Positions 1 through 8,635 of a DNA stretch of 64,000 bases are shown in pieces. A program made the translations under genes and the position numbers. How positions within the stretch are numbered: position 1 is the first letter of the stretch; each line of letters opens with the position of its first letter. The notes beneath the pieces were generated by a model that saw only the letters and a list, made by a program, of their open reading frames with translations, ran no database searches and had not been told where the DNA came from. Source of the DNA: Mycetocola zhadangensis (GTDB lineage Bacteria > Actinomycetota > Actinomycetes > Actinomycetales > Microbacteriaceae); the NCBI RefSeq assembly GCF_003668565.1, contig NZ_RCWJ01000002.1, forward strand, positions 62,001 to 126,000, in the 5' to 3' direction.

Positions 1-70
1 CGTTTCCGCCGCTGCGGCTCCGCTCCATTCAGGGCGAGCCGCAACGGCAGAAGTTGTCACCGCAAAGGGC

Positions 71-316
71 TTAGCCGTCGGTACGGCCGTCGATCTGATC
101 GTCGAGAATCGCGTCGGCAGCCTCAGTGTCGGCATCCGAGTTGTTGTAGTGCTCCTTGAGAGTCTCATTGTCGCCCTCGTAGTCTTGCGCGCGGAGCTCG
201 GGTGAGGAGACGATGTCCTCGCCGTAACCCTGCTCGACGAACTGTGCGTCAACGACCTCGGGAGTCGCGGCCAAACCGTCGGGAAGAGCGTTCTTTGGTG
301 ATTCTGCGTCAGTCAT
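71..316 (-). CDS. Small acidic hypothetical protein
   Basis: Encodes 81 residues, strongly acidic and rich in Asp, Glu and Asn, with no membrane segment or signal peptide. The ATG at 316 is chosen because AAGGAGAT lies just upstream on this strand; an upstream in-frame start would give a 121-residue protein whose first 40 residues are basic and look non-coding. I recognise no domain. The composition suggests a soluble, perhaps disordered cytoplasmic protein. It follows the MFS gene at 411-1661 in the same direction with a gap of about 95 bases. That it is a real gene is fairly secure because of the ribosome site; its function is unknown. Confidence 0.65.
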   Translation of the reverse strand: MTDAESPKNALPDGLAATPEVVDAQFVEQGYGEDIVSSPELRAQDYEGDNETLKEHYNNSDADTEAADAILDDQIDGRTDG

Positions 317-410
317 GTGAAATCTCCTTCGTGTTGCGTTCTTCGACCGTAAGCTGGTGCCCTGCACTCCGGCAAGGGCCTTGCGAGGCAGGCCCTCGAG
401 CGACACAGGC

Positions 411-1661
411 TCAGGGTTGCGTGCGCCACGCCGCAAGCGATTCGATGTCGCGGGTGTTTCCGAACGTGCGGATCAGCGGGATCGGTGAGAGCAGAATGAG
501 GCCGCCAGCCACCCACAACGTGCCCCGCAGTCCGATCAGTTCGCCGAGCATTCCCCCGACTAAAGCACCGAGGGGGAACAGCCCCATGATGAGAACACGC
601 ATGGTGGCGTTCACTCGACTGAGCATGTCGTCCGGACAGAGCCGTTGCCGCAAACTCACGTTCGTCACCGCGTAGACGATCTGCCCCAGCTCGCCGGCTG
701 CCATGGCGACGACGACCAGGAGCGCCGACCAGCCTGGTTGGGCCAACGGAGTCAGCACTGCCAGCGGTCCAGTCGCCACGAGCGCGAGCCAAATGACACG
801 GACGCTCCCGACGCGACGCGACAGGACCGGCGTGAACGCCGCCCCAACGATGGCCGACACCGAACCAGCCGCGACGATCAAGCCGATCGCTAGCGGAGAG
901 AGGTCCAGGGTGCGCGAAAGAAATATGAAAGTCACCGCCGAAGAGATCGCGAACGAGAAGTTTCCGGCTGCGCTGGCGAGGGCCGTAGCGCGAAGGATCC
1001 GGTTGCGGGCGACAAAAGCGAGCCCTTCCACAATTTGCGTCCAGAGCCGGGGACGGTCCGGGTGTGCGGGAACAGGAGCCTCGCGGGTACGGATCCCGAT
1101 AAGGCACACCGCAGACACCACAAAAGTGACCGACTGGAGAAGCACAACGCTGGCCCCGCCGACCAGCGCTACCAGCCCGCCACCCAGGCCGGGCCCGACA
1201 ACCTGGCCCGAGGCTCGGATGGCTTCCATGAATGAGTTGCCAGCGAGAATCCTTTCCTTGCCCATCACCGACGGCAGGTAGCTCTGATAACCAACATCGA
1301 AGAACACTCGGGCGAAGCCGGTGAGCAGGGCGACGATGACAAGCTGAATGATGGTGAGGACACCGAACAGTGCGGCGAGCGGGATAGTGACTAGAAGCAG
1401 TGCGCGGATGAGATCGCTCGCCACCAGTACTGGGAGTTTCCTCCAGCGATCGAGCCAGGCACCCGCGGGAAGCCCGATCAGCGCGAAGGCGAGGGTCGAT
1501 GAGGCGGTCACGAGGCCAAGTTCAATTGGCGAGGCGTCCAGGGTGAGCACCGCGAGCAATGGAATGGCCACTCCGCTGACTTGAGCGCCGAGCTGGCTCG
1601 TGGTTTGACCAATCAGCAGCAGCCGAAAGTCGCGGTTCTTCAGAAGTGGCGCATCGGACAT
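411..1661 (-). CDS. MFS transporter, EntS/MefA-like exporter
   Basis: Encodes 416 residues with about 12 hydrophobic segments. The N-terminus (NRDFRLLLIGQTTSQLG) and the following GLPAGAWLDRWRK loop, a form of the MFS motif A between helices 2 and 3, are typical of the MFS_3 group that contains enterobactin exporters and macrolide efflux pumps. It should be a proton-driven inner-membrane exporter of a small molecule; the substrate cannot be read from sequence. The gene lies about 50 bases downstream of another exporter gene on the same strand, so the two may be cotranscribed. Family assignment is firm, substrate unknown. Confidence 0.85.
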   Translation of the reverse strand: MSDAPLLKNRDFRLLLIGQTTSQLGAQVSGVAIPLLAVLTLDASPIELGLVTASSTLAFALIGLPAGAWLDRWRKLPVLVASDLIRALLLVTIPLAALFGVLTIIQLVIVALLTGFARVFFDVGYQSYLPSVMGKERILAGNSFMEAIRASGQVVGPGLGGGLVALVGGASVVLLQSVTFVVSAVCLIGIRTREAPVPAHPDRPRLWTQIVEGLAFVARNRILRATALASAAGNFSFAISSAVTFIFLSRTLDLSPLAIGLIVAAGSVSAIVGAAFTPVLSRRVGSVRVIWLALVATGPLAVLTPLAQPGWSALLVVVAMAAGELGQIVYAVTNVSLRQRLCPDDMLSRVNATMRVLIMGLFPLGALVGGMLGELIGLRGTLWVAGGLILLSPIPLIRTFGNTRDIESLAAWRTQP

Positions 1662-1712
1662 GGCTCTTCATTTTGCGCGCCCTCAGCACCGCCTACAACC
1701 GTTTGCCGAGAG

Positions 1713-3116
1713 TCAGCGACGAGCCGCGGCCACTTCCGCGCCGGCATGAGTTGACATGCGCCACGCCTCGATCGCGGGGACGAGGAGCAGGACGGCGAGA
1801 ACGGCGAAGGCCCACCGGTAGCCAAGCTCGGCCGAGCCGGGGTCGACCAGTGCGGCGCCCGCGGACGTCGCACGCACGATGAGCGCGGCCACCGCGATGC
1901 CGAGTCCGACCGCGACCTGCTGCAGCGTCGAGGCCAGTGTGTTGGCACCCGAGGTAAGCGAGGAGGGCACGTCGGCGAACTGCACCGAGTTGTATCCACT
2001 GAACCCGATTGACCGGAACACCCCGCTCAGAAAGAGCAGAATGGCGATGATCACGATCGGCGTCGAAGAGTCGACGCATGCGCACAGCGCGAACACGACC
2101 GCGCCGCACAGGTTGCTCCACACGATCACCGCACGAAACCCGAACCGGCGAATCAGCGGGCTGGTCGCCGGCTTGATCACGACGTTGCCTGCAAAGACGG
2201 CCATCACCAGCAGTCCGGCCTGTGAGGCGCTCCAGCCGAATCCTGACTGGAACATCAACACAAAGAGGAACGGCGCCGCCCCGATGAGGAGCCGATAGAG
2301 GCCACCACCGACGTTGCCCACCCGGAAGGTGTGGATCCGCAGCGCTGACAGGTCGAGCAGAGGGTGCGCTGCCCTCCGAAGGCGCAGCACAGCGCCCACA
2401 CCGGTGACAACGGCGAGCGCGAGCAGTCCGCCCGCCGAGACCCAGTCGGTTGAGCCAGACCCGAGCTGCTCCATGCCGAGCACGAGAGCGGCGAGTGCGA
2501 CACCGACAAGGACGAAACCGGCCCAGTCGAGTCCGTGCCGCTCGATCCGCTCGACAACCGGAACGAGCCGAAGCGCCGCGATGAACGCGATCACCCCAAT
2601 CGGGATGTTGATCAGGAAAATCCACTGCCAACCAACCGTGTCGGCGAGCACCCCACCGATCACGGGCGCGAGCACCGGCGCCAACAGGGCCGGCCAGGTC
2701 AGGTAGGCCATGGCATCCAGCAGGTCACGCTTATCGATCGCGCGCAGAACGGCGAGGCGTCCGACCGGCACCATCATGGCACCACCGATGCCCTGCAGCA
2801 CGCGCATGGCCACCAGCATCGGCAGCGTGGTGCTGAGCGCACACAAGGCAGACGCCACAGTGAAGATCACGATCGCCAGGGTGAAGATCCTGCGCGTTCC
2901 GAAACGGTCGGCGAGCCAGCCGCTTACCGGGATACCGATAGCGAGGGTGAGCAGGTACGCGGTCATCGCGATGTTGATGTCGACCGCGCGAACCCCAAGG
3001 TCGAGCGCCATAACAGGCGCGGCGGTCTGAATGATCGTTCCGTCCAGGTTCTCCATGAAGAACGTGGCCGCGACGAGCAACGCGAGTGGCCTGTTGAGCG
3101 TCGCCGATCGGGTCAT
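1713..3116 (-). CDS. MFS transporter, DHA2 (EmrB/QacA-like) family
   Basis: Encodes 467 residues with roughly 14 hydrophobic segments, the number expected of drug:H+ antiporter family 2. The first helix carries ENLDGTIIQTAAP, a version of the DHA2 motif LDxTIVNxALP, and GWLADRFGTRRIF matches motif A. The ATG at 3116 is preferred to an upstream in-frame start, which would add 47 uncharacteristic residues. No strong ribosome site is present, but CAGAAT lies six bases upstream, so a leaderless start is possible. It is divergent from the AcuI-like gene, sharing a 75-base promoter region. It likely exports drugs or metabolites across the cytoplasmic membrane. Confidence 0.87.
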   Translation of the reverse strand: MTRSATLNRPLALLVAATFFMENLDGTIIQTAAPVMALDLGVRAVDINIAMTAYLLTLAIGIPVSGWLADRFGTRRIFTLAIVIFTVASALCALSTTLPMLVAMRVLQGIGGAMMVPVGRLAVLRAIDKRDLLDAMAYLTWPALLAPVLAPVIGGVLADTVGWQWIFLINIPIGVIAFIAALRLVPVVERIERHGLDWAGFVLVGVALAALVLGMEQLGSGSTDWVSAGGLLALAVVTGVGAVLRLRRAAHPLLDLSALRIHTFRVGNVGGGLYRLLIGAAPFLFVLMFQSGFGWSASQAGLLVMAVFAGNVVIKPATSPLIRRFGFRAVIVWSNLCGAVVFALCACVDSSTPIVIIAILLFLSGVFRSIGFSGYNSVQFADVPSSLTSGANTLASTLQQVAVGLGIAVAALIVRATSAGAALVDPGSAELGYRWAFAVLAVLLLVPAIEAWRMSTHAGAEVAAARR

Positions 3117-3164
3117 CGTCCTATTCTGCACGAGTGGCAACCGTGTGCCGCTAACTCCGGGCGG

Positions 3165-3184
3165 GAGTGCAGGCACTCTAGGCT
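3165..3184 (+). promoter_or_regulatory. Palindrome overlapping the acuI promoter
   Basis: GAGTGC-AG-GCACTC is a perfect 14-base inverted repeat at 3165-3178, directly followed by TAGGCT (3179-3184), a -10-like box seven bases before the acuI ATG. A repressor bound here would cover the -35/-10 region and could also affect the divergent exporter gene. Confidence 0.5.
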
Positions 3185-3191
3185 TGGGCGC

Positions 3192-4202
3192 ATGACAACG
3201 ACGTTCCGCGCCTGGCTGGTTGAGAAGCAAACGGATGCCTCCGGCTCTGCCTCGCAAACAGCATCCGTTTCAGATCTCACCGACGAGGACCTGATGCCTG
3301 GGAACGTCAGCCTCGATGTTTCGTGGTCAAGTATCAACTTCAAGGATGGCCTCGCCCTGACCGGTAAGCCGGGAGTGGTGCGGGCCTGGCCGCTGATCCC
3401 GGGGATCGACGTGGTCGGAACGGTGACCTCGAGCGAAACGAAGCGGTTTGCCGTCGGCGACGAGGTGCTGCTCAACGGCGCCGGACTCGGCGAAACTCAC
3501 CACGGCGGCCTCGCTCAACGGGCGCGCGTCGACAGTGCGTCGCTGGTGCGGGTGCCGACGTCGCTCGGTGCGAAGCGTTCAGCGGCGATCGGCACGGCCG
3601 GATTCACGGCCATGCTGTCGGTACTGGCCGTCGAGCGACACGGCGTGACGCCGGGTGATGGCCCCGTGCTCGTTACCGGGGCTGCAGGCGGCGTCGGTTC
3701 GATAGCGATCGCGTTGCTGGCGAAACTGGGATTCGAGGTAGTGGCCTCGACCGGCCGGGCCGACAGCCAGGGTGATTACCTGCGGCGACTCGGTGCGAAC
3801 TCGGTGATCGACCGGGCCGAGATCAGCGAGGCGGGCAAGCCGCTGCAGTCTCAGACATACGCGGCTGTCGTCGACGCGGTCGGAAGCACCACGCTGGTGA
3901 ATGCGCTCGCGCAGCTGAACTACGGGGGAATCGCCACAGCGTGTGGACTGGCGCAGGGTGCCGACCTGCCAGGAACCGTGATGCCGTTCATTCTGCGCGG
4001 AGTGACCCTTGCCGGAATCAACTCGGTCGACGCGCCATTGGCCATGCGTGAGGAAGCGTGGAATCGGCTCGCTACCGACCTGGACACGGACATTCTCGAT
4101 GAACTGACCACGTCGATCGGACTCGAGGATGCTGCCGACGCTGCCGGACGGATCCTGAAGGGCGAGTTGCACGGCCGCACGGTCGTCGATGTTTCGGCAT
4201 AA
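3192..4202 (+). CDS. acuI: Acrylyl-CoA reductase / quinone oxidoreductase (YhdH/AcuI family)
   Basis: Encodes 336 residues of the zinc-independent medium-chain dehydrogenase superfamily. NYKDxL-type substrate loop (SINFKDGLALTGKPG, about residues 50-64), PGIDVVGTV, and the nucleotide-binding loop VTGAAGGVGSIAIALLAKLG (about 160-179) match YhdH/AcuI, which reduces acrylyl-CoA to propionyl-CoA with NADPH and detoxifies acrylate-type electrophiles. The sequence was read from an ATG at 3192; the long upstream open frame is antisense to the exporter. There is no ribosome site, and TAGGCT sits seven bases upstream, suggesting a leaderless mRNA. Family is firm; the exact substrate is inferred from the family. 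Confidence 0.83.
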   Translation: MTTTFRAWLVEKQTDASGSASQTASVSDLTDEDLMPGNVSLDVSWSSINFKDGLALTGKPGVVRAWPLIPGIDVVGTVTSSETKRFAVGDEVLLNGAGLGETHHGGLAQRARVDSASLVRVPTSLGAKRSAAIGTAGFTAMLSVLAVERHGVTPGDGPVLVTGAAGGVGSIAIALLAKLGFEVVASTGRADSQGDYLRRLGANSVIDRAEISEAGKPLQSQTYAAVVDAVGSTTLVNALAQLNYGGIATACGLAQGADLPGTVMPFILRGVTLAGINSVDAPLAMREEAWNRLATDLDTDILDELTTSIGLEDAADAAGRILKGELHGRTVVDVSA

Positions 4203-4229
4203 AACCCTGCGATCCAGTCGAGTTAGGAA

Positions 4230-4285
4230 GATGTCCCACGAATGTGGGTCATCTCGCTGGACATCCCACGTCATATGTGGTTATC
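4230..4285. promoter_or_regulatory. Two inverted repeats upstream of the sialidase gene
   Basis: GATGTCCCAC-GAAT-GTGGGTCATC (4230-4253) is a 10-base stem with one mismatch. A second, related element, CCCAC-N7-GTGG followed by TTATC, covers 4265-4285. Both carry the same CATCCCAC-like half site. They could be tandem operators for the sialidase gene, or the first could be a U-less hairpin terminator of acuI. Confidence 0.45.
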
Positions 4286-4377
4286 TGACGATCACGCTGT
4301 GACCCGAACGCAACGTTTGATATGGGGCTCTGGCCCAACCATGCCGCACGAAGTCGTGCGCCCTTAGAGGAGAAACT

Positions 4378-6369
4378 ATGACAGTTTTGAAGAAACACGT
4401 TCGGGGACGCAGAGGGGTGATGGCCGCCGCCGCGACATTCGTCGCCGTCGCGCTCGCCCTCCCCGTCTCAGCGGCACAGGCCGCACCGGCTGACCCGCCC
4501 GGCACGTTTTCGACCGCAAACATCTCGGGCGCGCCGGTCGCTCCGTTCGCCTCCTACCGCATCCCCGCGCTCGTCTCGCTCGGTAACGGAGTGGCTCTCG
4601 CCGCGTACGACGGCCGACCGGGAGGCGCAGCCGATTCTCCGAACCCGAACTCGATAGTGCTGCGCCGAAGCACCGACGGCGGCGTCACCTGGGGCGCACA
4701 GACCGTGGTGCGAGCCGGAGTCACCGGTTCACCCAAGAGCGGATACAGCGACCCGAGCTTCGTGTATGACGAAGAAGCAGGCAAGGTCTTCCTGTTCTCC
4801 GTCTACTCGAAGGATCAGGGCTTTGGTGGCAGCATCTTCGGCAACGACGACGCCAACCGGCAGGTCATCAGCGCACAGGTCTCCGAGTCGAGCGACGGCG
4901 GTCTGACCTGGAGTGCGCCACGGCTCATTACGAACGTCGCCAAGCCGGGAGCGAGCGCGTCGAGCGTTGCACCGGGTGATGTGCGTTCGATGTTCGCAAC
5001 CTCGGGCCTCGGCATCCAGCTCAAGTATGGTCCGCACGCTGGCCGCCTCATTCAGCAGTTCGCCGGCGATGTGCGCCAGGCGGACGGAACGAACGCCATC
5101 CAGGCATACAGCGTGTACTCGGATGACCACGGGGTGACCTGGAAGCGCGGCGCGTTCACGGGAACGCAGATGGACGAGAACAAGGTCGTCGAACTCTCGG
5201 ACGGTCGCGTCATGCTGAACACCCGTGCGGGCGGTGGGTACCGCAAGGTTGCCATCTCCACCGACGGCGGCATCACCTATGGGCCCGTCACGCAGGACCG
5301 CGAACTGCCTGACCCCACCAACAACGCGGCCATCACGCGTGTCTTCCCTGACGCCCCGGCCAACTCGCGTGAGGCGAAGATCCTCCTCTTCACCAACACC
5401 GCTTCGCAGTCGGCGCGGTCGAACCTCACCGCACGCGTATCGTGCGACGACGGTCAGACCTGGCCGTTCTCCCGCCAGATCAACGCCGGAACGTCGGGCT
5501 ACTCGACGGTCACGCGGCTCACGCCTGACACCTTCGGGGTGCTTTACGAATCACCCGGGTTCACATCGATGAACCTCGCCAGGTTCGACGATGAATGGCT
5601 CGGTTACGCCTGCGACGATGTGAACGTGCTCGACTCGATCACCATTTCCGGAGCCCGCACGGACACATCACGGAACCTCACCACGACGCCGTACACCGCC
5701 GGACAGGCCGTGCCCTACGCGTTCACCGTGCGTAATCACGGGGGAGGAACGAGCGCTGTCACTCCGACGAGCGGCAACTTCTCGCCGTTGGTCGCTCCGG
5801 GCGCCGGTAACTGCCGCTACCTCGCCCTGCCAGCGGCCGGCTCCTACGACTGCGGGACTCCCCGTCACACGGTGACCGCCGCGGAGGCCTCCGCCGGATA
5901 CTTCGTACCGAACACTCTCTGGTCATCGACCGGTGATTCGACTGGAAGCTCCCAGGTGCTTGGAACGCCTGTTCCGCTGCGCGGAGGCATCCAGGCCGGT
6001 GTCGGTTCCGTCGGCGGCGCCACCATCGTCGGCTACCGGTCGGACGGCGCGCGCGACCTTGCCGCGTCGCCGTACGCCGCAGGACAGCAGGTGTCGTACA
6101 CCTTCCAGGTCACGAACACGACGTCGACGACACTCGCCGTGACTCCGACGGCTGGCAATCTCACACCGTTCGTTCCGACCGGCGCAGGGAACTGCCGCTA
6201 CACGGCTCTTGCACCGGGACAGTCGTACACCTGCTCAACCCCGATTCACACGGTGACGGCAGCGGAAGCTGCGCAGAACTACTTCGTGCCGGACACGTCG
6301 TGGACGGTCACGTCCGGGGCGACCAGCACAAGCGCACGACTGTTGGGAGCTCCCGTGAACCTCGGCTGA
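4378..6369 (+). CDS. Secreted exo-alpha-sialidase with two C-terminal repeat modules
   Basis: Encodes 663 residues. A signal peptide (basic start, hydrophobic core about 14-31, cut after AQA near residue 36) exports it. The six-bladed sialidase domain spans about 45-415: YRIP at 60-63 holds the first arginine of the triad; Asp boxes occur near 98-105, 171-178, 248-255, 294-301 and 355-362; candidate catalytic residues are D78, E267, R283, R347 and the nucleophile pair Y390-E391. It should release terminal sialic acids from glycans. Residues about 418-535 and 540-663 are two related modules, each with two cysteines and the string HTVTAAEA; they resemble bacterial surface repeat domains. AGAGGAG precedes the ATG. 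No sialic acid catabolic genes are nearby, so scavenging or host-glycan trimming is inferred. Confidence 0.88.
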   Translation: MTVLKKHVRGRRGVMAAAATFVAVALALPVSAAQAAPADPPGTFSTANISGAPVAPFASYRIPALVSLGNGVALAAYDGRPGGAADSPNPNSIVLRRSTDGGVTWGAQTVVRAGVTGSPKSGYSDPSFVYDEEAGKVFLFSVYSKDQGFGGSIFGNDDANRQVISAQVSESSDGGLTWSAPRLITNVAKPGASASSVAPGDVRSMFATSGLGIQLKYGPHAGRLIQQFAGDVRQADGTNAIQAYSVYSDDHGVTWKRGAFTGTQMDENKVVELSDGRVMLNTRAGGGYRKVAISTDGGITYGPVTQDRELPDPTNNAAITRVFPDAPANSREAKILLFTNTASQSARSNLTARVSCDDGQTWPFSRQINAGTSGYSTVTRLTPDTFGVLYESPGFTSMNLARFDDEWLGYACDDVNVLDSITISGARTDTSRNLTTTPYTAGQAVPYAFTVRNHGGGTSAVTPTSGNFSPLVAPGAGNCRYLALPAAGSYDCGTPRHTVTAAEASAGYFVPNTLWSSTGDSTGSSQVLGTPVPLRGGIQAGVGSVGGATIVGYRSDGARDLAASPYAAGQQVSYTFQVTNTTSTTLAVTPTAGNLTPFVPTGAGNCRYTALAPGQSYTCSTPIHTVTAAEAAQNYFVPDTSWTVTSGATSTSARLLGAPVNLG

Positions 6370-6389
6370 GGACGCGGGCTGTAAACAAC

Positions 6390-6424
6390 AAGGCGCCTGC
6401 CGCGGTATTCGCGGCAGGCGCCTT
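6390..6424. terminator. Bidirectional hairpin terminator
   Basis: A perfect 15-base stem (AAGGCGCCTGCCGCG and its complement) encloses the loop GTATT and ends in TT. It lies between the convergent sialidase and PH-like genes and can end both transcripts. Confidence 0.9.
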
Positions 6425-6450
6425 CGTGTTCAGCGGAGCAAACCCCGAGG

Positions 6451-7218
6451 TCAGAGGGTTTCGTTCGACTCAAGAGTCGACTGTGCAGGCGCCACCTCTG
6501 TTGACCCGCTCGCGTCGAGCGGCGGTGCCTTCCGAGCGCGAGGCTTCTTTGCGTCGGGCTGCGTCGCCTTGGGCGTCCGCGGTGTTCTCGGCGCTGGAGG
6601 GCGTACGGACTTTGTTCGCTTCTCGACGCTCTCGTCAGGCGCAGCCGCGACCGCTCCGGCCGCCGACTTCGCCGACGATTTGCGTGGCGCACGCGCCTTC
6701 GCCGCCGCGACAGCGGTCTCGGGAGTGACTACAGCGAGAGCATCTGTGGATGTGGGGCCGTCCGCCGGAGCCGGCGCGTCAGCATCCGTCACCTGCTTGA
6801 ACACACGTTTCGGTTTCGGTGTGACCTGCGGCGTCGCCTTACGAGCGCGGGCAGTCTTTTTGGCTGGTTTCACGTCAAGCTGTAGGTTCGCGACGAGCTC
6901 GAGCCCGTGCTTGGTGGTGATGATGACGCGCGAGAATTCTTCGTCAGCGATGTCGATCACCACGGAGGGTTTGGTGCCCCGGAGTACGAGGAAGTCCTTG
7001 CCGCCGTGGAACTTCCACTGACCGACCGCCAGCGTGAGCGGGATCGCCGTGCCTGGCGCACGAATGCCGCGCACCCAGATCCACGGGTCGTCGGTCAGCG
7101 TGGCTGAGCGAATGGCCGAGCGCGGAATGATGATGTTCTCTTTGCGCAGCGAAAAGGTCTTCTCGGCCGTCGACAGTGCGATCTCAAGTCGGTCGGGGTG
7201 CAGGTGAAGACGAGCCAT
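6451..7218 (-). CDS. Hypothetical protein: PH-like N-terminal domain with a Lys/Ala/Pro-rich tail
   Basis: Encodes 255 residues. The first about 110 residues form a compact beta-rich region (IIIPRSAIRSATLTDDPW; GQWKFHGGKDFLVLRG) resembling bacterial PH-like domains found in actinobacterial proteins of unknown role. From about 115 the chain is low complexity and highly basic, with repeats of PKRV, APRK, TPRTPK and KKPRARK. Such tails can bind nucleic acid or acidic polymers, but that is inference. A GGAAAC and a CAGACT box six bases upstream both fit a start at 7218. It is an isolated gene downstream of nothing on its strand; hemL follows after about 100 bases. Confidence 0.7.
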   Translation of the reverse strand: MARLHLHPDRLEIALSTAEKTFSLRKENIIIPRSAIRSATLTDDPWIWVRGIRAPGTAIPLTLAVGQWKFHGGKDFLVLRGTKPSVVIDIADEEFSRVIITTKHGLELVANLQLDVKPAKKTARARKATPQVTPKPKRVFKQVTDADAPAPADGPTSTDALAVVTPETAVAAAKARAPRKSSAKSAAGAVAAAPDESVEKRTKSVRPPAPRTPRTPKATQPDAKKPRARKAPPLDASGSTEVAPAQSTLESNETL

Positions 7219-7315
7219 GTTTCCAGTCTGCCGGTCGGGTCGGCGAAATCGGGTGGTGAAACCTCACAAAGAGGTAACAGCGGGGTTGTGATTGGGCCGC
7301 AGGCCGCGAAACCGG

Positions 7316-8635
7316 TTAGACGGGCTTCGCGGCTGCTGCGGCCTTCGCTGCTGCGGGCAGCACATCGATGATGCGGTCGAGAACCTCGTCATCGTGCATA
7401 GCTGAGACGAACCACGCCTCGAAAACACTGGGTGGCAGCGAGACGCCGCCATCAAGCATGGCGTGAAAGAACGGTGCGTAACGCCAGACGTCCTGCGCTT
7501 GCACGTCGACGTAGTTACGTGGTTGCTTGTCGGCAAACACAAAGCTGAACAGGTTGCCAGCGCGCTGAACGACGTGCGCGACGCCCTCGCGAGCGAAAGC
7601 GTCGGAGACAGCATTCGACAGAGTGACGGATGCCGCGTCCAGGCGTGAGTACACCTCGGCGGTTGCCCGTTCAAGGGTCGCGATCCCGGCGGCAACGGCG
7701 ACCGGGTTACCCGACAGCGTTCCGGCCTGGTACACCGGACCGGCCGGGGCGAGGTGATCCATGATCTCAGCGCGTCCGCCGAGCGCAGCGAGCGGCATGC
7801 CGCCGCCGATGACCTTGCCGAAGGTGAACAGGTCGGGCTGGTATGCGGGGCCTTCGGAAACGGAGAGACCCCAGTACCCGGACGCGCTCACCCGGAATCC
7901 GGTGAGCACTTCGTCGAGGATGACGAGCGCACCGTGCTCATGGGCCAGTTCGACCAGTGCGGCGTTGAAGCCAGGAAGCGGTGGGAGCACTCCCATGTTC
8001 GCCGCGGCGGATTCCGTGATGACGGCGGCGATCTGGTCACCACGCTCATCGAACACCACGCGGAGGGCGTCGAGGTCGTTGTATGGAACGACGAGGGTCT
8101 GAGCCGCGATCGGCGCCGGAACGCCGGCCGAGCCGGGAAGGGCCAGCGTCGCGAGGCCGGACCCGGCCTCGGCGAGGAGTCCATCGGAGTGACCGTGGTA
8201 GTGCCCGGCAAACTTCACGAGCAGGTCGCGGCCGGTGTACCCGCGGGCCAGCCGGATCGCGGTCATGGTGGCTTCGGTACCGGTTGAGACGAGACGGAGC
8301 TTCTCGATCGGCGACATGCCGCTGGCAGCGACGCGCGCCTTGACGAGTTCTGCGAGTTCGGTTTCAGCTGGCGTCGATGCACCGAAGGACAGACCGAGCG
8401 CCGCCGCATCCTGCACGGCGCGGACGACATCGGGCTGGGCGTGGCCGAGGATGGCGGGGCCCCACGAACCGACCAGGTCGACATACTCGGTACCGTCGGC
8501 GTCTGTGACGTATGCGCCAGACGCTTTCACGAGGAAACGTGGGGTTCCGCCGACGGAGCCGAAGGCGCGAACCGGCGAGTTGACTCCGCCTGGGATGGAT
8601 TCCTTGGCGCGGGCGAAGAGAGTGTCGTTGCTCAC
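7316..8635 (-). CDS. hemL: Glutamate-1-semialdehyde 2,1-aminomutase
   Basis: Encodes 439 residues. This PLP enzyme turns glutamate-1-semialdehyde into 5-aminolevulinate, the second step of the C5 haem route in the cytoplasm. The N-terminal signature [12 protein letters not shown] and the PLP-lysine segment [15 protein letters not shown] are diagnostic. The GTG at 8635 is chosen because it overlaps the hemB stop (GTGA), giving translational coupling; the longer open frame upstream lies inside hemB. It is the last gene of the leftward haem operon. Length and motifs fit the family without oddities. Confidence 0.97.
   Translation of the reverse strand: MSNDTLFARAKESIPGGVNSPVRAFGSVGGTPRFLVKASGAYVTDADGTEYVDLVGSWGPAILGHAQPDVVRAVQDAAALGLSFGASTPAETELAELVKARVAASGMSPIEKLRLVSTGTEATMTAIRLARGYTGRDLLVKFAGHYHGHSDGLLAEAGSGLATLALPGSAGVPAPIAAQTLVVPYNDLDALRVVFDERGDQIAAVITESAAANMGVLPPLPGFNAALVELAHEHGALVILDEVLTGFRVSASGYWGLSVSEGPAYQPDLFTFGKVIGGGMPLAALGGRAEIMDHLAPAGPVYQAGTLSGNPVAVAAGIATLERATAEVYSRLDAASVTLSNAVSDAFAREGVAHVVQRAGNLFSFVFADKQPRNYVDVQAQDVWRYAPFFHAMLDGGVSLPPSVFEAWFVSAMHDDEVLDRIIDVLPAAAKAAAAAKPV

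Noticed and set aside
202-1281. Several rightward open frames over the first exporter
   Set aside because: Shadow frames antisense to the MFS gene with no family motifs.
2535-3191. Upstream extension of the acuI frame
   Set aside because: It is antisense to the DHA2 exporter and basic/low-complexity; the true start is ATG 3192.
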